Source of the DNA: Borreliella andersonii
GTDB lineage: Bacteria > Spirochaetota > Spirochaetia > Borreliales > Borreliaceae
Length of the DNA: 64,000 nt
Direction of reading: 5' to 3'
Assembly: GCF_032595875.1 (NCBI RefSeq)
Contig: NZ_CP132457.1
Coordinates: forward strand, 62,001-126,000
Shown: positions 17,604 to 27,891 of the stretch, in pieces
Position numbering within the stretch: the stretch's first letter is position 1
How the letters are laid out: the number at the start of each line of letters is the position of its first letter
Notes under the pieces: model-generated
The model's database searches: none
Seen by the model: only the letters and a program-made list of their open reading frames with translations
Told to the model about the DNA's origin: nothing
Position numbers and translations under genes: made by a program

Positions 17604-17716
17604 AATTATAAGATTAATAAGCATTATTTTAATCTTTAAAAATATCAAAATAATTTCGGCTGTACATTGTATTTTCAAAGTTTTTTATTTAAAAATCTTT
17701 ATATTACCCTTTATTA

Positions 17717-17745
17717 TTGATTTAATAAATCAAAGAAAATAAAAT
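17717..17745 (+). promoter_or_regulatory. Probable promoter of sufU (leaderless transcript)
   Basis: TTGATT at 17717-17722 and TAAAAT at 17740-17745 are separated by 17 bases. The sufU ATG begins only six bases after the -10, and no Shine-Dalgarno sequence is present, so transcription would start at or next to the A of ATG. The -35 also lies in a small inverted repeat (TTGATTT-AAT-AAATCAA, 17717-17733). Confidence 0.5.
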
Positions 17746-17751
17746 TAAATT

Positions 17752-18177
17752 ATGCTCACTGAAAAAACTAAAAAAGAATTAATAAGGCTTAGTAAAGTAA
17801 ATAATTACATAATAAAAGTGGAAACAAACCAGAATTTCAAACATCAATCTAAATGTGGAGATCAGATTTTATTCCAAATAATAGAAACAAACAATGGAAA
17901 ATTTAATTTAAAACATCATGCATCTGGATGCATAGTTTTACTTGCAAGCGCCAACGCTTTAAATAAATTGTGCAATAACAAACCAAAACCTGAAATCCTA
18001 AATTTAGTGCAAAAAGTGATAAACAATGATTTTGCAAATCTAAATGAAATTGACGTAAGCTTAACAATTTTTGACGTATTTACAAATACAAATAGAAAAG
18101 ACTGTTTTTTACTACCATACAAGTCATTAAAAGATAGCTTGGAAAGCTACAAGCCTTTAAGGAGAGCTATTAGATGA
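17752..18177 (+). CDS. sufU: SufU/IscU-like sulphur acceptor or scaffold protein
   Basis: 141 residues. The three conserved cysteines of the IscU/SufU fold are present: SKCGDQILF (about 41), HHASGCIVLLASANAL (about 63) and RKDCFLLPYKSLKDSL (about 125); the Asp after the first Cys is also there. It lies just downstream of sufS. With no SufBCD or SufA nearby, a role as zinc-dependent sulphur acceptor (SufU type), for example feeding tRNA thiolation, is as likely as Fe-S assembly. ATG 17752 has no ribosome-binding site. The stop overlaps the comM start (ATGA). Confidence 0.85.
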   Translation: MLTEKTKKELIRLSKVNNYIIKVETNQNFKHQSKCGDQILFQIIETNNGKFNLKHHASGCIVLLASANALNKLCNNKPKPEILNLVQKVINNDFANLNEIDVSLTIFDVFTNTNRKDCFLLPYKSLKDSLESYKPLRRAIR

Positions 18178-19707
18178 AAATCTATTCACACTCATCAATC
18201 GGATATGAAGGAGAACTAATCGAGATTGAAATAGACATTAAAAAAGGAATTTCCGGAATTGATATCGTAGGACTTGCCGGAAGTGAAATTAAAGAATCAA
18301 GAGAAAGAGTAAAATCAGCTATCAAGAATTCAAATTTTCATTTTCCTAAAGATAGAATATTAATAAATCTTGCACCAGCTGGAATTAAAAAGCTTGGAAC
18401 AGCTTTTGACCTTTCGATTGTTATTAGCATTATTAAAATCCAAGAAAGTAACGATAATAAAAACTTAGAAATCTTAATATTAGGAGAATTGCAATTAGAT
18501 GGCAAAATAAGATCAATGAAAGCAGTTTTACCAGCCATAGCACTTGCCAAAGAAAAGGAAATAAATTTGCAATAGTTCCTTTTGAAAATTTAGAAGAAGC
18601 TAATCTAATAAATGGCTTGAATATTTGGGGTGTTAAAGACTTAAAAGAAACTATAAAAATAATAGAACAATTAAACAACAACATCTTTCCCCCAAGAACA
18701 AATATTAAACAACAACCAGCACCCGAAGAAGATCATATTATAGATTATGACTTTAAAAATATAAAAGGACAGCAAAGAGCAAAAAGAGCAATTAAAATAG
18801 CAATTGCCGGCGGACATAACATAATGTTATTTGGCTTACCTGGAAGCGGAAAAACACTTAGTATTAAATGTGCTCAATCCATTCTTCCTCCACTTACAAG
18901 TAAAGAGCTTATAGAAACAAACAGAATATGGTCAATATCCGGGAAATTAATAGACAGAAAGATAATAAAACAAAGACCCTTTAGAAATCCTCACCACACT
19001 GCTAGTAAAGAAGGAATAATAGGAGGGGGCTCTAATCCTTTACCCGGAGAAGTATCCCTTGCTCACAACGGAATATTATTTTTAGATGAAGCTTTAGAAT
19101 TCAAAAAATCTATCTTACAATCTTTGCGTGAGCCTATTGAAGACAAAGCAATTCAATCTCAAGAGCAAGTTCTAAATCATTCAAATACCCCGCCAATTTC
19201 CAATTAATGCTTGCAATGAATCTTTGTCCTTGTGGAAATCTTGGAAAGAAAAATACAGATTGTTTTTGCTCACAACAAGAAATTTCAAATTATTGGAAAA
19301 AACTTGGAGCTGCAATGCTTGATAGAATTGATATTAGAATTCCAACAAGATCAATTAACAATGAAAAATTACTCAGCGAAACAGGCGAAAGTTCAAGCGA
19401 AATAAAACAAAGAATAATAAAAGCAAGAAATATTCAAAATATAAGATACGAAAATTTTGCAAACATAAATAAAAATTCTGATCTTAATTCTGATCACATT
19501 GAAAAATTTTGCGAATTAAGTGCAATTTTAAAAAATGATTTGATTTACATCTTAAACAAACTCAATATATCTTCAAGAGCAACGCATTCAATACTAAAAA
19601 TTGCAAGAACAATCTCCGATTTAAAAGAAGAAAAAAATATTTCAAGAGAAGCCTTGCTTGAAGCAATTGAACACAGAAAAAACGGAGAAAATATGCTTGA
19701 AAAATGA
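18174..19707 (+). pseudogene. comM: ComM / Mg-chelatase-like AAA+ protein, two frameshifts
   Basis: ComM is a ring helicase helping branch migration in DNA uptake and recombination. Three frames together give one normal protein of about 510 residues. Part 1 (18174-18575) has the N-terminal domain (VGLAGSEIKESRERVKSA). Part 2 has Walker [23 protein letters not shown] and Walker [14 protein letters not shown]. Part 3 (19207-19707) has LAMNLCPCGN, the zinc-like CPCG motif, and LDRIDIRIP. Part 1 joins part 2 if one A is restored at 18563-18565 ([15 protein letters not shown]); part 2 joins part 3 if one T is restored at 19152-19153 ([19 protein letters not shown]). Both losses are in short runs. 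Either the gene is decaying or the sequence has errors. Confidence 0.9.
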
Positions 19708-19709
19708 AA

Positions 19710-19729
19710 ACCCCCTAAATATTTGGGGT
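19710..19729. terminator. Hairpin terminator between comM and ldh
   Basis: ACCCC ... GGGGT arms around an AAAT/ATTT inner stem, with a two-base bulge. It lies between two convergent genes. On the minus strand it is followed by TTTTCATTTTT, so it should stop ldh transcripts; it may also serve comM. Confidence 0.75.
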
Positions 19730-19736
19730 CTTAATA

Positions 19737-20690
<954 letters not shown>

Positions 20691-20712
20691 TTACTCCATA
20701 TAAATTAAAACT

Positions 20713-20741
20713 ATAATATACAACTAATTTTAAATAAGTAA
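20713..20741 (-). promoter_or_regulatory. Probable ldh promoter
   Basis: Read on the minus strand: TTACTT (20736-20741), 17-base spacer, TATTAT (20713-20718), then 25 bases to the ldh ATG. Confidence 0.45.
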
Positions 20742-20806
20742 TGATAAAAATATTTTATCGCATTTCCAAAGGCTTTGCCAATCACATAGCACAAAAATTA
20801 ACAAAT

Positions 20807-22606
20807 TTAATTATCATTAGATTTTAGGACCGCAAGAAAAGCACTTTGTGGAATCTCAACATTTCCCACCATCTTCATTCGCTTTTTACCTTCTTTCTGC
20901 TTTTCTAAAAGTTTCCTCTTACGAGTAATATCACCACCATAACACTTAGCAGTAACATCTTTTCTAACAGGAGAGATTGTCTCTCGAGCAATGACATTAG
21001 AGCCAATAGCACCTTGAATGGCTATTCTAAATTGCTGCCTTGCTATTTCTTCTTTCAATTTTTTACAAATCCCAACAGCTTTAGCTCTGGCACTGTCTTT
21101 AAAAACCAACTGAGAGAGTGCATCAACTCTATCCCCATTAACCAATATATCTAACCTTACCAGATCTGTATATTCATAATCTAAAAGCTCATAATCAAAA
21201 GAAGCATATCCACGACTCACGGATTTAATCTTATCATAAAAATCAAAAAGGATTTCAGAAAGAGGCATTTTATAAATAAGTTCAACACGTTTAGTATCAA
21301 GATAAATTAAGTTTGTCTGAACTCCTCTTTTTAATAAACACACACTCATAACATTTCCTAAGAATTCTGCAGGAACAATAATATTGGCCTTAATATATGG
21401 TTCAAGAACGCTTTCAATAGCTTCATTTCCGGGAAATTGCTCGGGAGTTTCAATAAAATAAGATTCTCCCTTTTTAGGAATTATTTTGTATCTAACAGAA
21501 GGAGAAGTCAATATCACATTTAAATTAAACTCACGCTCAATGCGTTCTTGAATAACTTCTAAATGTAAAAGGCCAAGAAATCCACATTTAAAACCATGCC
21601 CAAGAGCTGCTGATGAATCTTTTTCAAATGTTAACGATGCATCATTAAGTTTCAATCTATCCATTGCCTTTAAAAGATCATCATATTGATTAGAATCAAC
21701 AGGATACACTGAAGAGAATACTACAGGCTTAACTTCTTTAAATCCCTCAAGAGGAGATAATGCGGGAAAATCACAAAGAGTTACTGTATCTCCTATTTTC
21801 ACATCTGATATGTTTTTTATTCCTGCAATAAAATATCCAACATCTCCTGCCTCTAGACTATCTTTTCTTTCAAGTGATATTTTAAAAATTCCAATCTCTT
21901 CAATTAAATGCTCGCTATTAGTATGCATTAACCTAATCTTATCACCTGTTTTGATTTGTCCTTCGAAAATCCTAAAGTGAACAACAACTCCTCTATAAGA
22001 ATCATAATGTGAATCAAAAATTAATGCTCTTAACGGATCCTCAATACTTCCTCTAGGAGATGGCACATACTTACAAATAGCTTCAAGCAAATCATCAATT
22101 CCTATTCCATTCTTAGCAGAAATCGAAATAGCAATTTCTTCATTTAATCCTAAATCATTTTTTATTTGCTTTTTTACAAAATCAACATTAGCATTTGGAA
22201 GGTCTATCTTATTAATAACAGGAATAATTTCTAAATCATGCTCAAAAGCCATATAAAAATTAGAAACTGTTTGAGCTTGTATTCCTTGACTTGCATCAAT
22301 TAATAAAAGAGCCCCCTCACAAGATGAAATTGCCCTTGAGACTTCATAAGAAAAATCAACATGACCTGGAGTATCTACAAAATTTAACTCATAAAAATCA
22401 CCATCATTACTTTTATAAGTAATTGTTACTGCCTGACTTTTTATTGTAATTCCTCTTTCTCGCTCAATATCCATACTGTCAAGCATCTGACTTTTAAAAT
22501 CACGATCAGATATTATTTTAGCCTTTTGAATAAATCGATCAGCTAATGTAGATTTACCATGATCAATATGTGCAATAATGCAAAAGTTTTTCTTATGAAT
22601 ACTAAT
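20807..22606 (-). CDS. lepA: LepA (elongation factor 4), apparent AUU start
   Basis: Ribosome-associated GTPase that back-translocates or helps ribosome assembly. The first ATG in frame (22486) lies after the P-loop, so it cannot be the start: upstream the frame reads HKKNFCIIAHIDHGKSTLAD, the essential G1 motif. Further upstream a stop codon (TAG) is reached without any ATG, GTG or TTG. The only plausible starts are AUU codons at 22612, 22606 or 22600. AGGGGG at 22613-22618 is best spaced (6 bases) for 22606, giving 599 residues. G3 DTPGHVDF and G4 NKIDLP are intact, and the C-terminus has the LepA-specific GGDITRKRKLLEKQKEGKKRMK. An annotation starting at 22612 would differ by two residues. 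Confidence 0.9.
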   Translation of the reverse strand: MSIHKKNFCIIAHIDHGKSTLADRFIQKAKIISDRDFKSQMLDSMDIERERGITIKSQAVTITYKSNDGDFYELNFVDTPGHVDFSYEVSRAISSCEGALLLIDASQGIQAQTVSNFYMAFEHDLEIIPVINKIDLPNANVDFVKKQIKNDLGLNEEIAISISAKNGIGIDDLLEAICKYVPSPRGSIEDPLRALIFDSHYDSYRGVVVHFRIFEGQIKTGDKIRLMHTNSEHLIEEIGIFKISLERKDSLEAGDVGYFIAGIKNISDVKIGDTVTLCDFPALSPLEGFKEVKPVVFSSVYPVDSNQYDDLLKAMDRLKLNDASLTFEKDSSAALGHGFKCGFLGLLHLEVIQERIEREFNLNVILTSPSVRYKIIPKKGESYFIETPEQFPGNEAIESVLEPYIKANIIVPAEFLGNVMSVCLLKRGVQTNLIYLDTKRVELIYKMPLSEILFDFYDKIKSVSRGYASFDYELLDYEYTDLVRLDILVNGDRVDALSQLVFKDSARAKAVGICKKLKEEIARQQFRIAIQGAIGSNVIARETISPVRKDVTAKCYGGDITRKRKLLEKQKEGKKRMKMVGNVEIPQSAFLAVLKSNDN

Positions 22607-22639
22607 ACTAATCCCCCTGAACTACAAGTCAAGATTTAA

Positions 22640-23611
22640 TTATTTTTTTAAAAATACAGAATTTTTAATTTGACTTCTTGATTTCGCAATATAAGGAGAA
22701 AATCTTGGTGCAAGATCTACTATTAATTTCCAAGTATCTATTGCTCTAAATTTATAATCGCCATTAGAATAAGCATAAGTAGCAGCAGCAACATTATAAA
22801 CTATTTCCCAAAAATCTGTAGATTCAAAAGCATTTTTTATTGCCTTATACTCATTAATTTTTTGAACAAAAGACCTTAAATTTTTAAACTGATATACAGG
22901 TTCATAATAGCAAACATACTCATACATTCTTGTTAAAATTCCTACTGCGGCTATAAGTCCATGAGTAATTGAAAGCTCATAAGCTTTTAAGCGCAAATAA
23001 ACTTTTGACAATAATTGATGAGTATCAATAACATTGTAGTTTTTAAATCTGTAAAGATTAAAAATAAAATCAATACCAAAAGCTCCTCTTACTTGCTTTA
23101 AATAAGAAGTCAAATAAAATGAAATATTAAATTCATTATTTGACATACTATTCTCGCCTTGAGAATAATCATGATAACTATAATAATCTTTTTTAGTTGA
23201 AAACTTGTTTAATATATCATTCAAATAATCAATCGTATCAACATAATTATTCTCAAGTTCAGCCATTTTAGCTAAAGAAAAAAGTATTTTTTTTTCAAAA
23301 GATTCATCTAGTAAATAATCTCTGTCTTCAAAAGACTTGTAAAGGTTTAATTTTTCAAGAGTTGCATTCCCAGACATACCATAAGCTACTGACAAATAAT
23401 AACTAGCTTCAGGATAAACGCCTTTTCTAAGCAAAGCTTCCTGCAAATAAGTAATAGCATGCGTAAGATTAGATTTACCAAATTCAGATTTAGAATAAAG
23501 TAATTGCCTGCCTTTTTCAAGTAAAATCCAATATGGAAAATTTTTATTACCTAAAGAATTCAAAAAAATAGAAAAAGGCAAAGCAAAAAAAATTAAAACC
23601 ACATTTCTCAT
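22640..23611 (-). CDS. Exported TPR-like protein of unknown function
   Basis: 323 residues. A signal peptide (MRNVVLIFFALPFSIFL) is followed by helical repeats of TPR/SEL1 flavour: LTHAITYLQEALLRKGVYPEASYYLSVAYG, NNYVDTIDYLNDILNKF, and YSNGDYKFRAIDTWKLIVDLAPRF near the end. It is probably periplasmic. It sits between the V-ATPase K subunit gene and lepA in the same direction. No catalytic motif is seen. Confidence 0.78.
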   Translation of the reverse strand: MRNVVLIFFALPFSIFLNSLGNKNFPYWILLEKGRQLLYSKSEFGKSNLTHAITYLQEALLRKGVYPEASYYLSVAYGMSGNATLEKLNLYKSFEDRDYLLDESFEKKILFSLAKMAELENNYVDTIDYLNDILNKFSTKKDYYSYHDYSQGENSMSNNEFNISFYLTSYLKQVRGAFGIDFIFNLYRFKNYNVIDTHQLLSKVYLRLKAYELSITHGLIAAVGILTRMYEYVCYYEPVYQFKNLRSFVQKINEYKAIKNAFESTDFWEIVYNVAAATYAYSNGDYKFRAIDTWKLIVDLAPRFSPYIAKSRSQIKNSVFLKK

Positions 23612-23682
23612 AATAATAAATATATTAAATTAACCCATAAATTACGAGAAAATTTAATATTAAAAGAAACAATAAATCAAAA

Positions 23683-24117
23683 TTAAACAAACTTAAATAT
23701 CATTAAGAATACCATTACAAAAAGAGCAACAGATTCAATTAATCCTAAAACTAATAGATATGTGGCAAATCCTTTCCCAGTCTCAGAAAATGCATCACAA
23801 GCACCTGCTGCCGCTTTACCTTGAGCAAATCCAGAAACAGCAATAGCAAATCCACCACCTATGCCGGCTCCAAGCAGCAACCATGGATTTGTCTGCATCA
23901 TTACCTCATATAATGTGTTCATCAAAATATATCCATATATTATTTGAGTCAATGGTGCTGAAACAAAAACGATCAATAAAAACGGTGCCGGCTTTCCTTG
24001 CATATAGCATCTCTTCCACGCCCCAATAGCAGCACTACCTGCTGCCCCCATACCCAATGCAGAACCTATTGCTGAGATTGTTAAAGCTGAATTAACCCCT
24101 ATTAAACCTATATCCAT
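23683..24117 (-). CDS. atpK: V-type ATPase subunit K (proteolipid rotor ring)
   Basis: 144 residues, four membrane spans: two fused hairpins rather than one. The ion-binding carboxylate is Glu128 (LGLIESVALF) in the last span; the first hairpin has Gln instead (PLTQIIYGY, Thr57-Gln58), and a second Gln99 lies in SGFAQGKAAAG. These match the Thr64, Gln65, Gln110 and Glu139 sodium ligands known for the Enterococcus hirae NtpK ring, so a sodium-pumping ring is likely (inference). It lies directly after subunit I in the ATPase operon. Confidence 0.95.
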   Translation of the reverse strand: MDIGLIGVNSALTISAIGSALGMGAAGSAAIGAWKRCYMQGKPAPFLLIVFVSAPLTQIIYGYILMNTLYEVMMQTNPWLLLGAGIGGGFAIAVSGFAQGKAAAGACDAFSETGKGFATYLLVLGLIESVALFVMVFLMIFKFV

Positions 24118-24131
24118 AAATACTCCTTTTT

Positions 24132-25958
24132 TTATTTTTTCATTTTTCTAAAAGGCTTATAAGCACATCCACTCCATTCTTGCCCTAAATGGTTTGAAAA
24201 TTCAAGCATATTAAGCCTTACTCCATGAACAATTACTGAAAGCAAAGATAACATTATATTTAAAACATGCCCAAAAAGTATAACAATAATCCCAACTACT
24301 ATAAGACCAATATTAGAAGATTTTAACAAAGGTATTGACATAGCATTAAAACTTGCTGAAATTGAAAGTCCGGCAAGCCCCACTGCAAAAAGCCTAATAT
24401 AAGATATTATATCTGCAAACCCCGACACAGTGGTTAAAAACTGCTCTATAATACCCCCAAAACTTTTCAATATGCACTTGAAAAAATTTGAACCATCTTG
24501 CTTGCCAAAAACAAATACAAGTACAACGCCAAAATATATTATATTATAAACAATATTATACATAGGAAATCGGGATTGACTTAGTATTAAATTCAAAACA
24601 AGATAATAAAGTCCAACTATACATATAAGCCAACCAATCTGTGCAATTGAATGAATATGGGGCTTTTCTTTTACTTGTCTGAAAAAATTCCAAGCATGTG
24701 CTAATGAAATTTGCAAAACTCCTATTGAAAAACAGATAAAGATAATATTTTGTACACTATTTTTCTCTGTCAAATAACTAACTTTAAACGAATTTAAAAT
24801 AGGAAACATTTCAAGAATTAAAGGACTACCAAACCAAGTTCCAGTCATAGCACCATAAAGTATCGACGATACACTTAAATAAAATATTAAACCATGAACT
24901 GGCGTTAAGGGCTTGCCCTTAAGAAGGAAAGTCAAACTAAGTAAAATTCCTATCAAAAAAAATATCACTCCATAAGCCGCATCACCTACTATCATACCAA
25001 AAAACACAAAGAAAAATAATATGAAGATAAAACTTATATCCCTTTCTTTATACCCAGGAATTGTCTCTAAAATATTAAAAATAGGTGCAGCTAAATTGGC
25101 AATTCCTTTTCTTTTTATATACGTTGGAATAATATCATTTTCTTCGGGATCTGCAAATTGAGCCGCAAAGCCTGCTTTTAAAACCGCGTTTTTAAGAGAT
25201 TCTTGACTTTCAACTGGAACAAATCCTGTAATATACGAAAAATTCTCAAAATCAGTTTGCATATCGGCTAAAACTTGCTCAAACTCTACGATTTGATCGT
25301 AATTTTTTATCTCATCTTTTAAAATATCAATATATTTATTAAAAAGAGAAATTTGAGTCAATTTTTGATCTAAAATTTCATCAACAACCTTTAATTTATT
25401 ATTAATATAATCAAGATCAAAATTAAACTTAAACTCATCAGCAATTTCAATTTTTTGCTCAAACTCACCAACACTCACAAAATAAGAAGTGTTTTTTATG
25501 TTTTTGATCAAAAACACATTAACATTGGGATCTATTAATAAATTTTTATATTCACTTTTTTGGATTTTAAAAAATTGAATATAAATGTTAAATTCTTTCA
25601 ATTTGTTAACATTCTCTAAAGAAAAATTTCCCCAAATAGAAATCAAATTCCTTTCATGCAATAAAGATCGTTTAATATCTTGAAATTCTTTAATTTCATT
25701 ACCCAAATTAACTATGCTTCTTGCAATATCTAAAAAATCACCATTAGAAGACTTTAAAGCCTTAACACCTCCATCTTCTTTAAGCAGAGATAAAGCTTGT
25801 ATTAAAATTCGTCTATTATCAATGCTTTTTTTTAAAGAATCTGAATTCTTATTGCAAGAATTAATATGAACTACTCCAAAATCTCTTAAAATTTCTAATG
25901 ATTCTTTTTTATATTTTGATAAAGTTAAAAGTAAGACTTTTTTCATTTTTACAATCAT
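24132..25958 (-). CDS. atpI: V-type ATPase subunit I (stator, a-subunit)
   Basis: 608 residues with the usual two halves: a cytoplasmic coiled-coil arm (about 1-320) and a membrane half with seven or eight spans (about 325-600). The essential arginine should be in the SFADIISYIRLFAVGLAGLSIS block, the typical subunit-a motif (SYxRLxALGLA). It forms the ion half-channels against subunit K. The start ATG overlaps the end of subunit D by four bases and has a GGAA ribosome-binding site. Confidence 0.95.
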   Translation of the reverse strand: MIVKMKKVLLLTLSKYKKESLEILRDFGVVHINSCNKNSDSLKKSIDNRRILIQALSLLKEDGGVKALKSSNGDFLDIARSIVNLGNEIKEFQDIKRSLLHERNLISIWGNFSLENVNKLKEFNIYIQFFKIQKSEYKNLLIDPNVNVFLIKNIKNTSYFVSVGEFEQKIEIADEFKFNFDLDYINNKLKVVDEILDQKLTQISLFNKYIDILKDEIKNYDQIVEFEQVLADMQTDFENFSYITGFVPVESQESLKNAVLKAGFAAQFADPEENDIIPTYIKRKGIANLAAPIFNILETIPGYKERDISFIFILFFFVFFGMIVGDAAYGVIFFLIGILLSLTFLLKGKPLTPVHGLIFYLSVSSILYGAMTGTWFGSPLILEMFPILNSFKVSYLTEKNSVQNIIFICFSIGVLQISLAHAWNFFRQVKEKPHIHSIAQIGWLICIVGLYYLVLNLILSQSRFPMYNIVYNIIYFGVVLVFVFGKQDGSNFFKCILKSFGGIIEQFLTTVSGFADIISYIRLFAVGLAGLSISASFNAMSIPLLKSSNIGLIVVGIIVILFGHVLNIMLSLLSVIVHGVRLNMLEFSNHLGQEWSGCAYKPFRKMKK

Positions 25959-26563
25959 AAGCTGTTCCTATTTTTTTTTATCAAACTAGATTTAGCAATT
26001 TTACCCCTTACAACAGCCGCAGTTTGCTGATCTCCAAGATATATATTAATTTTTTTTATATTAGCCTTAGCTGTTGGTATCATAACCTTCTCAAATAAAT
26101 TAACCCTCTGAGATGTTACTCGAAACTCTTTTAAAAGCAAATCAATCTGTTTTTTTAAAATTTTAAGTTCTACATCAATTTGAATCACAACTTTAAGAAT
26201 CTCAATCCCCTTATCTACCCAATAAGGGGTAAAAAGTAAATCATGCCTTATGTCTTCATATTCAATAGAATCAAATATAGGAATTGCAACCCCTGCAATA
26301 TTTAAAGACTTTTTGATTACTGTTTTTACTTGAATCCAACTCTCAAAAGGAAATTTTTCGCTAAAAAGAGAAATCCAATTAGAAATACTATCCTTAAGCT
26401 TTTGTTGCTCAAGATTTTTAATTTTGTAAGAATTCTCAATTTTAACAATTTCCATATAAAGCTGTTGCTTTTTAAGCTGCAAAGTAGGCAAATATCTCTT
26501 AAACATTTTAAGTTCATCTTTTTGCTTTTTAAGATCGTTTTTGGTCAATTTAATTTTAGACAT
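25955..26563 (-). CDS. atpD: V-type ATPase subunit D (central stalk)
   Basis: 202 residues from ATG 26563 (MSKIKLTKNDLKKQKDELK), two bases after the subunit B stop. A longer in-frame start at 26590 lies within subunit B and adds no conserved residues. The sequence is two long helices typical of the rotor shaft, with the conserved KxxLxxQKxxL opening and the RVNLFEKVMIPTAKANIKKI C-terminal block seen in archaeal and bacterial D subunits. Confidence 0.94.
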   Translation of the reverse strand: MSKIKLTKNDLKKQKDELKMFKRYLPTLQLKKQQLYMEIVKIENSYKIKNLEQQKLKDSISNWISLFSEKFPFESWIQVKTVIKKSLNIAGVAIPIFDSIEYEDIRHDLLFTPYWVDKGIEILKVVIQIDVELKILKKQIDLLLKEFRVTSQRVNLFEKVMIPTAKANIKKINIYLGDQQTAAVVRGKIAKSSLIKKNRNSL

Positions 26564-26565
26564 AA

Positions 26566-27870
26566 TCAATAAGTCTCTTTTTTGGGCCAATATTTCTCAA
26601 TAAGCTCTGTTTTTATTCCCGTTTCTTTTGGGCTAAAACAACTAGCAAGAATGTTCCAGCCCAAATCTAAAGCCTCTTCTAAGGGAATATTAACAGACAA
26701 ATCCATCATTTTACTTTCAAACATATTGCTATACTTGAGCAATTTTTCATCCCACTTAGTCATATTAAATCCCATCGCCTTTTTTTCCACAGACTCTTTT
26801 GAAGATGCATAAAGCTTGATCATTGAATCCATTATAGTCCTGTGATCGTCTCTAGTTCTATTATTTACCATTTGCTTAAGTCTTGAAAGGGACCCAAAAG
26901 GCTCTATTCTGCCACCTTTTAAATAATACTGACCTTCTGTAATATACCCGGTGTTATCAGGAACAGGATGAGTAACATCATCACCCGGCATAGTTGTAAC
27001 AGCAAGTATTGTAATCGATCCTGCACCTTCAAAATCAATAGCTTTCTCATAACGATATGCAAGCTGAGAATATAAATCTCCAGGATAACCCCTGTTAGAA
27101 GGCACTTGTTCCATTGTAATAGATATTTCTTTCATTGCATCAGCAAAATTTGTCATATCTGTAAGAAGCACCAAAACTTTTTTACCTTTAAGAGCAAACT
27201 TTTCAGCAACAGAAAGCGAAATATCAGGAACAGTTAAAGATTCAACAACAGAATCATTAGCAGTATGAACAAAAAAAATCGCTCTACTTAAAGCGCCTCC
27301 CTTTTCTAAGGAATCTTTAAAAGTCAAATAATCATCATTCTTAAGCCCCATTCCGCCAAGAATTATTAAATCAACTTCTGCTTGAAGTGCAATTCTCACA
27401 AGCAACTCATTATAAGGCTCGCCAGAAACAGAAAAAATTGGCAATTTTTGAGATTCAACAAGAGTGTTAAAAACATCTATCATTGGAAGCCCTGTCCTTA
27501 TCATATTCCTAGGAACAATACGTTTTGTAGGATTTGCAGAAGGCCCCCCAATTTCAATCAAACTATCATCAAGAGAAGGGCCCCCATCTCTAGGATTCCC
27601 AGAACCATCAAAAATTCTACCCAACAAATTGTCGGAAAATGAAACCTGCATTGAGTGCCCCAAAAACTTTATTTCGTCTGACGTGGAAACACCTCTTGTA
27701 CCACCGTAAACTTGAAGAGAAACTTTTTCTCGATCAAGCTTAATTACTTCGGCTAGAGAACTTGTATCTTTTGCTTTAACAATAGCAAGCTCCCCATACT
27801 TAATACCTTGAGCTGTAACAGTTATTACATTGCCTGCTATAGACTCTATTTTACTATAGACTCTTTTCAT
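26566..27870 (-). CDS. atpB: V-type ATPase subunit B
   Basis: 434 residues; the regulatory, non-hydrolysing partner of subunit A. It keeps the family core ([42 protein letters not shown], and the [18 protein letters not shown] region) but lacks a Walker A sequence, as expected. It lies between A and D with 21 and 2 base gaps. Confidence 0.97.
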   Translation of the reverse strand: MKRVYSKIESIAGNVITVTAQGIKYGELAIVKAKDTSSLAEVIKLDREKVSLQVYGGTRGVSTSDEIKFLGHSMQVSFSDNLLGRIFDGSGNPRDGGPSLDDSLIEIGGPSANPTKRIVPRNMIRTGLPMIDVFNTLVESQKLPIFSVSGEPYNELLVRIALQAEVDLIILGGMGLKNDDYLTFKDSLEKGGALSRAIFFVHTANDSVVESLTVPDISLSVAEKFALKGKKVLVLLTDMTNFADAMKEISITMEQVPSNRGYPGDLYSQLAYRYEKAIDFEGAGSITILAVTTMPGDDVTHPVPDNTGYITEGQYYLKGGRIEPFGSLSRLKQMVNNRTRDDHRTIMDSMIKLYASSKESVEKKAMGFNMTKWDEKLLKYSNMFESKMMDLSVNIPLEEALDLGWNILASCFSPKETGIKTELIEKYWPKKETY

Positions 27871-27891
27871 ATATATATTTCTCCAAACCCC

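Noticed and set aside
20807..22486. LepA starting at ATG 22486
   Set aside because: It would lack the GTP-binding P-loop, which is plainly encoded just upstream in the same frame.
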